From assembly GCA_016840945.1 (NCBI GenBank), contig JAEORJ010000166.1, forward strand, positions 1-6,638: a stretch of DNA of 6,638 nucleotides. Reading direction: 5' to 3'. The stretch's first letter is position 1; the number at the start of each line of letters is the position of its first letter. This document shows positions 1 through 5,764 of the stretch, piece by piece. Source of the DNA: Candidatus Gerdarchaeota archaeon (GTDB lineage Archaea; Asgardarchaeota; Heimdallarchaeia; JABLTI01). Below the pieces are notes generated by a model. That model had not been told where the DNA came from. It was given only the letters and a program-made list of their open reading frames with translations, and ran no database searches. The position numbers and the translations under genes are program-made.

Positions 1-1
1 C

Positions 2-892
2 TATGGGTGGAATTTTGTTGGTAATGATAATGATCCAAATCCAACCTACACAAACATCTGGCGAAATAATCATGGCACTTTTATCGCTGGTGTTATTGCT
101 GCTAAAAACGATGATATTGGAATTGTAGGTGCCGCACCTAATATTAAAATCATGAATTTGAAAATCTTCTATTATTATGGACCCGATGATGATGAAGATG
201 AGTGGGTTACTAGGGATGAATTAGGATTGGCAATTGATTATGCGGTAGCAAACGGTGCAGATATTATCAGTTGTAGTTTTAGTTATAAAAAAGAGGTTTT
301 TGAGAATGTTAAAGACGTAGCTTTTTATGATGAAATGGAAGCTGCCATTGAGCAAGGTGTTGTTATAGTTGCATCAGCTGGTAATTATGATTCAAGCACT
401 AAACGAATGCCAGCCTGTTTTGAATTCGTTATTGGTGTTGGTGCGACTGATATCAATAATAATCTTGCAAGCTATAGCAGTTATGGGGATTGGGTTGATC
501 TTGTAGCACCAGGTGGAGACACAGATGGTAACGAAGTTCACAAAATAAACAGCACTTATTTTGACGGGAGCTATACTACAGGTTATGGGACATCATATTC
601 AGCACCAATAGTTGCTGGTGTTATTGCTTTAATGAAATCTGTTGATAACAGTCTAAACCCTAATATACTACGAAAAATCCTCCAACAAACTTGTGTTGAT
701 TTGGGTGATAAGGGTAAGGATAAATACTTTGGATATGGATTGATTGATGCTGCTGCAGCAGTAACAATGGCTCAAAATGCTTCTACAATGAATTTTGTTT
801 CTGGCTTTACTTTTATTTTAAGTAGTAGCTCAGCAATTGCTGTATCAGTAGTTATTTTAATTTGGAAACGAAAGTGCAAGCTGGTAAATTAG
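2..892 (+). CDS. Subtilisin-like serine protease (peptidase S8), C-terminally membrane-anchored, 5' partial
   Basis: The reading frame is open to the left edge, so this is the C-terminal 296 residues of a longer protein; an ATG at 152 is internal, because conserved sequence precedes it. Numbering from the first visible codon, His24 sits in N-H-G-T-F-I-A-G, the subtilase active-site His motif. Asn128 in A-S-A-G-N is the oxyanion-hole Asn, and Ser198 in G-T-S-Y-S-A-P is the nucleophile. Spacings (104 and 70 residues) are close to subtilisin's. The catalytic Asp, signal peptide and any propeptide must lie upstream. After the catalytic domain, about residues 264-288 form a hydrophobic helix followed by a K/R-rich tail (KRKCK). 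This indicates a protease domain outside the cell, held by one C-terminal anchor. Family knowledge predicts hydrolysis of extracellular or envelope peptides; the substrate is unknown. It converges with the minus-strand gene ending at 932. Confidence 0.93.
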   Translation, partial: YGWNFVGNDNDPNPTYTNIWRNNHGTFIAGVIAAKNDDIGIVGAAPNIKIMNLKIFYYYGPDDDEDEWVTRDELGLAIDYAVANGADIISCSFSYKKEVFENVKDVAFYDEMEAAIEQGVVIVASAGNYDSSTKRMPACFEFVIGVGATDINNNLASYSSYGDWVDLVAPGGDTDGNEVHKINSTYFDGSYTTGYGTSYSAPIVAGVIALMKSVDNSLNPNILRKILQQTCVDLGDKGKDKYFGYGLIDAAAAVTMAQNASTMNFVSGFTFILSSSSAIAVSVVILIWKRKCKLVN

Positions 893-907
893 CAATTATT
901 CTTTTTT

Positions 908-941
908 GAGGTAGTTTATTAACCTCTAGGATTATTTTTTT
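908..941 (+). terminator. Hairpin plus U-tract terminator of the subtilase gene
   Basis: GAGGT (908-912) and ACCTC (922-926) form a 5-bp stem around a 9-nt loop. A T-rich stretch ending in seven T's (935-941) follows on the plus strand. It starts 16 nt after the protease stop codon. The minus strand has no matching U-run here, so it probably serves only the plus-strand gene. The U-tract overlaps the last codons of the converging gene. Confidence 0.5.
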
Positions 942-2080
942 ATCATTATTTCGGGGCAATCGGAAAGTGATAGTGGTTTTCTACAAACAGGGCATTTCTT
1001 CTTTTCTTTCAACCATTTTGCCAACGGTTCTTTTTTAGCCAATCCACCACACAACTGGCAAGCTACAATCGCTCCTTCTACTCCCACAAGTGGCAAACCT
1101 GTTATCATATCCTTTTCATCCTTGAATTGCTTTTCTGAGATGAAGTATATCCTTTTGGTTTCTATCAAACCATCATCTTTTACAGAAGATTCTTCTTTAT
1201 CGACTGTTTTTTCATTCTCAACATAATTTAACAAATTCAAACAACGTCCTCTAAAAAACATTAGATCTTTTCCGCCATAAAAATCAAGATCTTTCAAGTA
1301 GATAGTAATGGATTCTGCTAATTCATTACTTCTTATATCAGCAAGAGCATAAATAGCCATTAAACCAATTTCATTTCTAAAAAAGGAGCTTTTGGGTGAC
1401 TTTGCTTTTTCAATTAAGAGCTTCTCATTACCCTCTTTTCTAAGCGATTTTATTTCTAGATAATTCTTTCGTTGATTAATAAATGACAACCAAAAGAATA
1501 TTGAGAATGGTAGGAAAAAGATAGTATAAATAATTGACAATGTCAATACCTCCCTTTTGATTGCTTTCCAATAGGTTTCTAATAAAATACCCTCATTAGG
1601 AAAACGTTTTATATCAACTTCATCAGATTCTTTTCCAGCAGGTATTTTTGAAAGCAATTCTTTGTAGAAAGTTAACTGGTTTTCTTTTTGTGGATAATCA
1701 GGCATTCGATTATACTGCCGAATTAAATAATTGATTTCCCCACGAGCTAATGAGCTCTTCAAATCAATAAGAGCATATAACGCAAGTTGTCTTCTAAAAA
1801 AATTGTTTTGATTATTAATAGAGGTATTTTGAAATAATTCTTGTTCATCACGTTCTTCTTTTAATCTCAGAACCTCATAGTAATGTTTCTTATAATTTAA
1901 ATACAATCCTAGTGCAATTGGTAAAATTATTATGCTAAAGGGAAGGATAATTATCCCTATTAAAGCCATAATTTTAGTGTTATTTTTCTCCATTTCATAA
2001 TAATCTTTTGCCAAATTTTCACTTGAAGCATTCTCTAAAAAATGTTGAACTTTTAAACCCAAAATTCTAACCCCAATCAA
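932..2080 (-). CDS. Duplicated membrane-segment protein with C-terminal RING-like zinc motif
   Basis: This 382-aa protein belongs to no family I recognise by name. It has two similar halves: a hydrophobic segment containing L-P-F-S-I (about 37-61 and 178-201), a charged helix (KKHYYEVLRLKEE / QRKNYLEIKSLRKE), then an F-F-R-x(4)-L...Y-A-L-x-D block (94-109 / 233-251). The C-terminus has C341-x2-C344, W356-L357 and C363-P-V-C366-R, resembling the second half of a RING finger ('WL...CPxCR'), but without the usual His and with Pro352 where a Cys would be expected. It could bind one zinc. Ubiquitin-ligase activity would be speculation. The longest frame starts at a TTG (2078-2080) with no visible Shine-Dalgarno sequence; an ATG at 1991-1993 (residue 30), just before the first membrane segment, is a plausible alternative. 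It lies 33 bp after the propeller gene on the same strand, so the two may form an operon. Confidence 0.75.
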   Translation of the reverse strand: MIGVRILGLKVQHFLENASSENLAKDYYEMEKNNTKIMALIGIIILPFSIIILPIALGLYLNYKKHYYEVLRLKEERDEQELFQNTSINNQNNFFRRQLALYALIDLKSSLARGEINYLIRQYNRMPDYPQKENQLTFYKELLSKIPAGKESDEVDIKRFPNEGILLETYWKAIKREVLTLSIIYTIFFLPFSIFFWLSFINQRKNYLEIKSLRKEGNEKLLIEKAKSPKSSFFRNEIGLMAIYALADIRSNELAESITIYLKDLDFYGGKDLMFFRGRCLNLLNYVENEKTVDKEESSVKDDGLIETKRIYFISEKQFKDEKDMITGLPLVGVEGAIVACQLCGGLAKKEPLAKWLKEKKKCPVCRKPLSLSDCPEIMIKK

Positions 2081-2113
2081 ATAATCATTTTATTTTCATA
2101 TAAACATAACTAA

Positions 2114-3400
2114 TTAATCTACCAATTCTTTTCCTTTCTGTTGCTTTGCTTTTTTTTGTTTTTTAATATAAATAACGACTACAACAATTATTACAATTAT
2201 CACCACTACCACAGGTACAATAAATGGCCAAAAATATGCAAAGAAAAGTGCTAGGTTAGGTAACCATTCTCTATAAAAGAAAATTCTAGGATAAAGTAAT
2301 TTGAACTTGCCATTTTCTGTAATATTAAATGCTAAAAATGTATAATCTGTTCTTATATTACCACCAGAAGATTTTTGAAAAGTTATATACACACAATTTT
2401 CAGCTAGAAACATCCTACAAAAAGATCCAGGATAATTATAGAAGCTTTTTGTAAAAGAAGTAATCTTGGCTATAGCAGATAAATCGCTTACATCGTAGAT
2501 CAATATATCATTTTCATAAGCTAAATAAACGATATCTTTGTGAACAAGGATATCAATAGGGGTAGAGTAATAATAGATTTTTTCTGTTGGAATGGAAAGA
2601 TTAGAGATAACTATAGGAGTAAGAGGATTAGTAATATCTAACACATATAACCCTAAATCATGATAATCAAATAACTCCCCATCTTCATTATGGACATCAA
2701 CAAAATAGAGTTTATCACCTTCGATGTAAAAATTGTGGATTTTAAGTTCTGCAGCATTCCAAGTCGCATTAACTAATGTATTGATATTATAAATTTGCAA
2801 TAAACTGCTATTGCTAATACCATAGAAATAATCGCCTTTAACACGGAAATAATTAAGATCATTAACAATCCAACTTTGCATTAAAATGGGTTGATAAGGA
2901 TTGGTAATGTTAAATTGAATAACACTATCAGTGTAATTTGAAATAAACAAATAATTATCTTGTATCGTAAAACATGATACGGGGTAGTTAAATTCTACAT
3001 AGTTAATTTGCTCATAATCATTAATATCAATAATAGATAAGACATTACTTTGGATGCTGCTATTATAAGCTATATCAATAAAATACTGATCATTTTCAAT
3101 GATTTTATAATTAGGTTTTATTAAACAAGAATAACTAAAAAGAGCATTTCCATAATTTCTTACTACATCAAAATGTTTGTTATTCGTTGTAGACAATAAT
3201 TGTAATTTATCATGATTTGTTTCAAATAAAAAATAATTATTATTTATTTGAGCAATTGGGCATCCTTCAATAAAAATGCCACCAAAATTACTCTCCACAT
3301 TATTTGTTGGTATTTTAATGTTAGCTAGCACCATCAGATTGTTGCTTAGTATTAAACTTAAGACTAAAATTGTTATCCCTTTGTAAAACCTCTTAGTCAT
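2114..3400 (-). CDS. Secreted, membrane-anchored LVIVD-like beta-propeller protein
   Basis: This 428-aa protein starts with a classic signal peptide: K/R-rich start, hydrophobic core 9-25, and V-L-A at 24-26 as a likely cleavage site. The body carries several copies of a motif like the LVIVD repeat, Y/L-D-I/V-x-N/D-P-x-x-P: around 121-137, 160-177, 201-214, 251-267 and 299-316. The clearest are F-N-I-T-N-P-Y-Q-P and L-D-I-T-N-P-L-T-P. Such repeats form beta-propeller blades in surface proteins and usually mediate binding rather than catalysis. Many N-x-S/T sequons fit an exposed, possibly glycosylated domain. A Val/Ile-rich helix (about 388-412) and a Lys-rich tail form a C-terminal anchor, the same layout as the nearby protease. 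The ATG start is supported by AAGGGAC 5 nt upstream. The ligand is unknown. It is possibly co-transcribed with the gene at 932-2080. Confidence 0.85.
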   Translation of the reverse strand: MTKRFYKGITILVLSLILSNNLMVLANIKIPTNNVESNFGGIFIEGCPIAQINNNYFLFETNHDKLQLLSTTNNKHFDVVRNYGNALFSYSCLIKPNYKIIENDQYFIDIAYNSSIQSNVLSIIDINDYEQINYVEFNYPVSCFTIQDNYLFISNYTDSVIQFNITNPYQPILMQSWIVNDLNYFRVKGDYFYGISNSSLLQIYNINTLVNATWNAAELKIHNFYIEGDKLYFVDVHNEDGELFDYHDLGLYVLDITNPLTPIVISNLSIPTEKIYYYSTPIDILVHKDIVYLAYENDILIYDVSDLSAIAKITSFTKSFYNYPGSFCRMFLAENCVYITFQKSSGGNIRTDYTFLAFNITENGKFKLLYPRIFFYREWLPNLALFFAYFWPFIVPVVVVIIVIIVVVVIYIKKQKKAKQQKGKELVD

Positions 3401-3405
3401 AATAA

Positions 3406-3412
3406 GTCCCTT
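3406..3412 (-). promoter_or_regulatory. Shine-Dalgarno site of the propeller gene
   Basis: On the minus strand AAGGGAC lies 5 nt before the ATG at 3398-3400. It is a partial match to the archaeal GGAGGTGA consensus and fixes the start that gives a complete signal peptide. Confidence 0.5.
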
Positions 3413-3494
3413 TCATTAATTAATAACTAATTTATGATTTATTAAAATTAGTAAAGAATAAGAAATTAAATTAGTATATCATTATTCAGCTTTT

Positions 3495-3514
3495 TTTGTG
3501 AAAATTTTCACAAA
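3495..3514. repeat. Perfect 20-bp palindrome, candidate operator
   Basis: Positions 3495-3504 are the exact reverse complement of 3505-3514 (half-site TTTGTGAAAA), with no spacer. The site lies in the 146-bp gap between the 68-aa membrane gene and the propeller gene, about 95 bp upstream of the propeller ATG. On the minus strand it is followed by an A-run rather than a U-run, so it does not look like a terminator for the leftward transcripts. It could bind a dimeric regulator, but no regulator is encoded nearby. Confidence 0.45.
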
Positions 3515-3527
3515 GATAGTAAGTCAA

Positions 3528-3545
3528 TAATAAAAAAGAAGAGGG
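3528..3545 (-). terminator. U-rich tract after the 68-aa membrane gene
   Basis: Immediately after the stop codon the minus strand reads CCCTCTTCTTTTTTATTATT. Archaeal transcription commonly ends at such U-rich tracts without a hairpin. This would separate the small gene from the propeller gene. Confidence 0.35.
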
Positions 3546-3546
3546 A

Positions 3547-3753
3547 TTATTCTGCTTTCTTTAAGCCACCCCAAAAGAAGAAAATAATTCCACCAGAGAC
3601 GCAAATAAGCGCACCAATAATAATAATAAAGATGACGGCAATTTGGCTGATCTCACCAGAGAGTATACCACCTAAACCGCAGGTCAAACCACCGATAATA
3701 CAATTTAATATTCCTAAAATAAAAACGCCAATTTTAACAATTTTATTAGCCAA
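3547..3753 (-). CDS. Small two-helix glycine-rich membrane protein
   Basis: This 68-aa protein consists almost entirely of two hydrophobic helices (about 6-32 and 37-61). They are joined by a short polar turn (S-G-E-I-S-Q), with G-G-L-x-C-G-L-G-G-I-L-S-G at the end of the first helix. It has a Lys near the N-terminus and K-K-A-E at the C-terminus, so both ends are probably cytoplasmic. The start is a TTG, supported by a good Shine-Dalgarno sequence, AAGGAG, 9 nt upstream. I do not recognise a family. Glycine-rich small membrane proteins of this type can oligomerise, but nothing here shows a function. It is divergent from the six-helix protein at 3906. Confidence 0.72.
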   Translation of the reverse strand: MANKIVKIGVFILGILNCIIGGLTCGLGGILSGEISQIAVIFIIIIGALICVSGGIIFFFWGGLKKAE

Positions 3754-3762
3754 TTAAAACAA

Positions 3763-3768
3763 CTCCTT
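3763..3768 (-). promoter_or_regulatory. Shine-Dalgarno AAGGAG deciding a TTG start
   Basis: AAGGAG on the minus strand lies 9 nt before the TTG at 3751-3753. No ATG is available at this position, so this site is the main reason to accept the TTG start of the 68-aa membrane protein. Confidence 0.6.
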
Positions 3769-3843
3769 GTTTTTCTAGGAGATTGACTACCATTATTATT
3801 AAGACTTCTGAATTTTTACTGTATGAGTTATTGTAAGGGACTA

Positions 3844-3863
3844 AAAATTTCTAGAGAAATTTT
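3844..3863. repeat. Inverted repeat with 9-bp arms upstream of the six-helix gene
   Basis: AAAATTTCT (3844-3852) and AGAAATTTT (3855-3863) are exact inverted copies separated by AG. A T-rich stretch follows (3860-3872). The site lies about 43 bp upstream of the TTG at 3906, in the 152-bp divergent gap. It may be an operator, or a structure in the 5' leader. It shares only A/T runs with the palindrome at 3495-3514, so a common regulator is not indicated. Confidence 0.35.
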
Positions 3864-3905
3864 ATTATTTTTAAAGGCAATTCAAAGTAATGAGCGTGAA
3901 ATGAT

Positions 3906-4736
3906 TTGAGTGAAGAAAATATCGAGGCGGTTCCAAGTCAAAAATACATTGAAGAGCAACACGAAAAAGAAATTGAATTTAGAACGGCTCAAATGGGTAT
4001 TAACAGGGATGTTTTAAAGATCGCTAGTTTTATCATTTTAATCGCGGCAATAATCATTCTAGTAGAGGATTGTACTAGTATGGTCTCATATATACTAATT
4101 AGCACAAGAACTAGCATCGTGATTTGGACTGGAGAAGCAAATATAAACACAAATATAATAGGATGGTTCAGTCAGATATTCTATTATTTTGGGCTGATAG
4201 CCATTATCTCAATTTTAGGGGCAATCATTCTATTATTTGTAGGTGACAAATCTGAAAATAAGAAAGAGATACTTATGACCTTAATTGTGTATGGAATTTA
4301 TTGTTTTAGTTATTTTATAGCATTCATAATAGCATATTTACCAATATCGACAGGACCAAGATTTGAAACGGGAAAAATTGATAATCCTCCTTATTCATCA
4401 ATCTCTGGCCAAACATATTATAATTTCATTTATGGAATTTTATTAACAGCAATAACGGTAGCAGTGCTGATTTTTCTAAAGAGATACTTGAAAAAAATAA
4501 ATCCTAAAAGCAATCTTCCAGGGGGAGTTTTAATAGGAGCTATAATTTTGGGAGTGACTAGAGGATTATATACATTAGTAATAATAATTGCTGCAATGAT
4601 ATACCCAATAGGAGTTGCTGGTAATATAGCACTTTATTATGTTGACCTATCCTTTTCAGTAATTGTATACATCGGGAATTTCTCAATTGGTGCAGGTTGG
4701 CTGATCAGCAGTCAAGCATTAAAATTGAAAAACTAG
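3906..4736 (+). CDS. Six-helix integral membrane protein of unknown function
   Basis: This 276-aa protein has an acidic, soluble N-terminus (1-35, rich in Glu and Gln) followed by about six hydrophobic helices: roughly 37-53, 88-113, 122-145, 172-191, 206-235 and 246-268. Short K/R-rich loops such as K-R-Y-L-K-K at 192-197 fit a cytoplasmic side. The segment between helices 3 and 4 (146-171) is polar and Pro/Gly-containing, and is probably exterior. I see no transporter signature, nucleotide-binding motif or catalytic motif. The start used is a TTG with GTGA 6 nt upstream. An ATG at 3901 encodes only two residues before a stop, so it is not the start. An ATG at residue 30 would remove the acidic region but keep every helix. 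No recognisable partner is adjacent; the next gene rightwards is on the other strand. Confidence 0.7.
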   Translation: MSEENIEAVPSQKYIEEQHEKEIEFRTAQMGINRDVLKIASFIILIAAIIILVEDCTSMVSYILISTRTSIVIWTGEANINTNIIGWFSQIFYYFGLIAIISILGAIILLFVGDKSENKKEILMTLIVYGIYCFSYFIAFIIAYLPISTGPRFETGKIDNPPYSSISGQTYYNFIYGILLTAITVAVLIFLKRYLKKINPKSNLPGGVLIGAIILGVTRGLYTLVIIIAAMIYPIGVAGNIALYYVDLSFSVIVYIGNFSIGAGWLISSQALKLKN

Positions 4737-4754
4737 CAAATTTAACAAGAGAGG

Positions 4755-4780
4755 ATTAAAAAATAATTTCAATAATAAAG
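4755..4780 (-). terminator. U-rich tract following the tRNA-like 3' end, probable vapBC terminator
   Basis: Reading leftwards from the CCA, the minus strand is CTTTATTATTGAAATTATTT followed by more T's. It comes after the T-arm hairpin of the left tRNA fragment and the vapC stop codon. The order, stem then U-run, matches the normal end of an archaeal tRNA gene. Here it would end the vapBC mRNA. Confidence 0.4.
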
Positions 4781-4814
4781 TGGTGGGCGATCCCGGATTT
4801 GAACCGGGGACTTT
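4778..4814 (-). repeat. tRNA 3'-end fragment, left copy (no tRNA body)
   Basis: On the minus strand this reads as a tRNA 3' end: a piece of variable loop (AAAGTC), T-stem CCCGG, T-loop TTCAAAT, T-stem CCGGG, acceptor strand ATCGCCC, discriminator A, and encoded CCA (4781-4783 on the plus strand is TGG). Sequence upstream of the variable loop is the vapC 3' region, with no anticodon arm, D-arm or 5' acceptor strand (GGGCGAT), so it is not a functional tRNA. It begins 15 nt after the vapC stop codon and so lies in the vapBC 3' untranslated region. It repeats 885 bp to the right in the same orientation. The most economical reading is an attachment-site scar or truncated duplicate of a tRNA gene. 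Confidence 0.8.
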
Positions 4815-4829
4815 CATTATGTTATTATT

Positions 4830-5309
4830 TCATTTAGATTTACATTTAGCTATCTCTGATTTGAAATTAGTAATAGAGGGGTTTAGGATAGGAATATTTC
4901 CAAGAGGAACGTTGAAATCAGAATCAAAAGTAATAAAAGCTCTAGATTCTAGTTTTAATGCTGTTGTTGCATGTAAAGCATCAGCTGCATAGAGATTACA
5001 TGTAAAAATAAGGTCTCGAGAAGCTATAATTAAAGCCTGTGTAACAGGAACAAGCAGTAAGGTTTTGTTTTTTACCATTTCACCAATATCACTCAAGAAA
5101 TAATCAAGAGCAATTTCAGCGTCCTTTTTAGTAATAGCTCCTAAATTCATTTGTTTCTTAAAAGCACGAAATATCTCGATTAGACACCACTCACTGGTGA
5201 TAGCAGGAAAGTCAGGGTGTAACTGGTCGAACAACCAATCAACAAGTGAAGCATCCTCAATAGGGCAGTAGGCATTATAGAAAACATTGGTATCTAGGTA
5301 GAGAGTCAT
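4830..5309 (-). CDS. vapC: VapC-type PIN-domain toxin ribonuclease
   Basis: This 159-aa protein spans a whole PIN domain. The four acidic positions expected for Mg-dependent RNA cleavage are present: Asp6 in L-Y-L-D-T-N, Glu45 in S-E-W-C-L-I-E-I, Asp110 in A-A-D-A-L-H-A, and Asp129 in T-F-D-S-D-F, with Asp131 nearby. Family knowledge: VapC toxins cleave tRNA or rRNA at specific sites and halt translation until neutralised by VapB; the target here is unknown. The ATG overlaps the vapB stop as TAATG (one shared base), so the two are translationally coupled. A tRNA 3'-end fragment begins 15 nt after its stop codon. The gene is visibly richer in G+C than the envelope genes to the left, consistent with acquisition. 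Confidence 0.93.
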   Translation of the reverse strand: MTLYLDTNVFYNAYCPIEDASLVDWLFDQLHPDFPAITSEWCLIEIFRAFKKQMNLGAITKKDAEIALDYFLSDIGEMVKNKTLLLVPVTQALIIASRDLIFTCNLYAADALHATTALKLESRAFITFDSDFNVPLGNIPILNPSITNFKSEIAKCKSK

Positions 5310-5545
5310 TAGTCCTCTTGCCTCACAGAACGAACAGCTTCAACACCAGATTGGAAGGGCTTTTGTTGTTGCTTTTTAAGATAGTCACGAAGATCTGCTC
5401 GTGAGGTGATACCAAGCTTTTCACGAACATAAGAATAAATTCCTCCGCGAACAGCTTCACTGCGAGATTTAATTATTCCACGCTCAATAAGTTGATCTAA
5501 CCATTCGAGCAATTCATCATCAAGCGAAACAGAAATACTGGTCAT
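5309..5545 (-). CDS. vapB: VapB-type ribbon-helix-helix antitoxin
   Basis: This 78-aa protein has an N-terminal ribbon-helix-helix fold: beta strand T-S-I-S-V-S-L, helix 1 about 9-20, turn G-I-I-K-S-R, helix 2 S-E-A-V-R-G-G-I-Y-S-Y-V. That is the CopG/MetJ-like DNA-binding module of many archaeal antitoxins. The remainder (about 46-78, with K-K-Q-Q-Q-K-P-F) is the expected flexible VapC-binding tail. It should neutralise the adjacent PIN toxin and repress the operon as a dimer. The ATG at 5543-5545 has AAGGGA 7 nt upstream. A matching inverted repeat around the TATA-like box upstream is a likely operator. It is the first gene of the two-gene operon. Confidence 0.92.
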   Translation of the reverse strand: MTSISVSLDDELLEWLDQLIERGIIKSRSEAVRGGIYSYVREKLGITSRADLRDYLKKQQQKPFQSGVEAVRSVRQED

Positions 5546-5552
5546 GTTTGAA

Positions 5553-5558
5553 TCCCTT
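5553..5558 (-). promoter_or_regulatory. Shine-Dalgarno site of vapB
   Basis: AAGGGA on the minus strand lies 7 nt before the vapB ATG. It implies a leadered vapBC transcript, in agreement with the distance from the TATA-like box. Confidence 0.5.
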
Positions 5559-5590
5559 CAGTAAAGTATGTAATAAATAATATTGTTTTT

Positions 5591-5611
5591 GTACTATAAA
5601 AAGGATAGTAC
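5591..5611 (-). promoter_or_regulatory. vapBC promoter overlapped by a 7-bp inverted repeat (candidate VapB operator)
   Basis: GTACTAT (5591-5597) and ATAGTAC (5605-5611) are exact inverted copies 7 bp apart. Between and across them the minus strand reads CCTTTTTATAG, a TATA-box-like sequence about 54 bp before the vapB ATG. Initiation about 25 bp downstream would give a leader of roughly 30 nt carrying the Shine-Dalgarno site. A dimeric RHH repressor bound here would block TBP, the usual TA autoregulation logic. The operator role is inferred. Confidence 0.5.
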
Positions 5612-5662
5612 TTTTCATAAAGGCGAAGTAATAATAGGAGGTGTTAAAAAAGAAAAGATAAG

Positions 5663-5730
5663 AAGTGGTGGGCGATCCCGGATATGTCCAGAAACAAGTC
5701 ACAACTTGCATCTATTGAACCGGGGACTTT
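5663..5730 (-). repeat. tRNA 3'-end fragment, right copy, with a 31-nt insertion in the T-loop
   Basis: Positions 5663-5683 match 4778-4798 exactly, and 5715-5730 match 4799-4814 exactly. Between them, 5684-5714 is a 31-nt insertion with no counterpart in the left copy. On the minus strand it falls inside the T-loop, between TTCAA and AT. The acceptor strand and encoded CCA are intact. As in the left copy, no anticodon arm, D-arm or 5' acceptor strand is present on the expected (right) side, so this is a fragment. A U-rich tract follows on the minus strand (5644-5662). It is the right boundary of the vapBC cassette and touches the promoter of the next TA module. Confidence 0.78.
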
Positions 5731-5740
5731 TTAGTATAAG
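5730..5740 (+). promoter_or_regulatory. TATA-like box of the UPF0175/DUF3368 operon
   Basis: TTTAGTATAAG lies about 25-35 bp before the ATG at 5765, the spacing expected for a leaderless archaeal transcript. The GGGGACTT end of the tRNA fragment directly precedes it, in the position a B-recognition element would occupy. No good Shine-Dalgarno sequence is suitably spaced from this ATG. Confidence 0.4.
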
Positions 5741-5764
5741 AAAAGAGAAGGTTATTATATTAAA

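Noticed and set aside
4780..4992. A 70-codon plus-strand frame whose translation begins V-G-D-P-G-F-E-P-G-T
   Set aside because: This peptide is the well-known artefact of reading an archaeal tRNA T-arm in antisense. The rest is antisense to vapC. No Shine-Dalgarno or coding signal supports it.
5520..5711. A 63-codon minus-strand frame upstream of and overlapping vapB
   Set aside because: It runs through the tRNA fragment, the vapBC promoter and the vapB start, has low-complexity composition, and resembles no protein.
5684..5714. A canonical bulge-helix-bulge intron in the right tRNA fragment
   Set aside because: I could pair the insertion into a hairpin but not into two 3-nt bulges separated by a clean 4-bp helix at the exon borders. 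The idea is kept only as a finding to test.
4778..5730. Complete tRNA genes at the two T-arm sequences
   Set aside because: No anticodon arm, D-arm or GGGCGAT 5' acceptor strand is found on the expected side of either copy, so I call fragments only and assign no amino acid.
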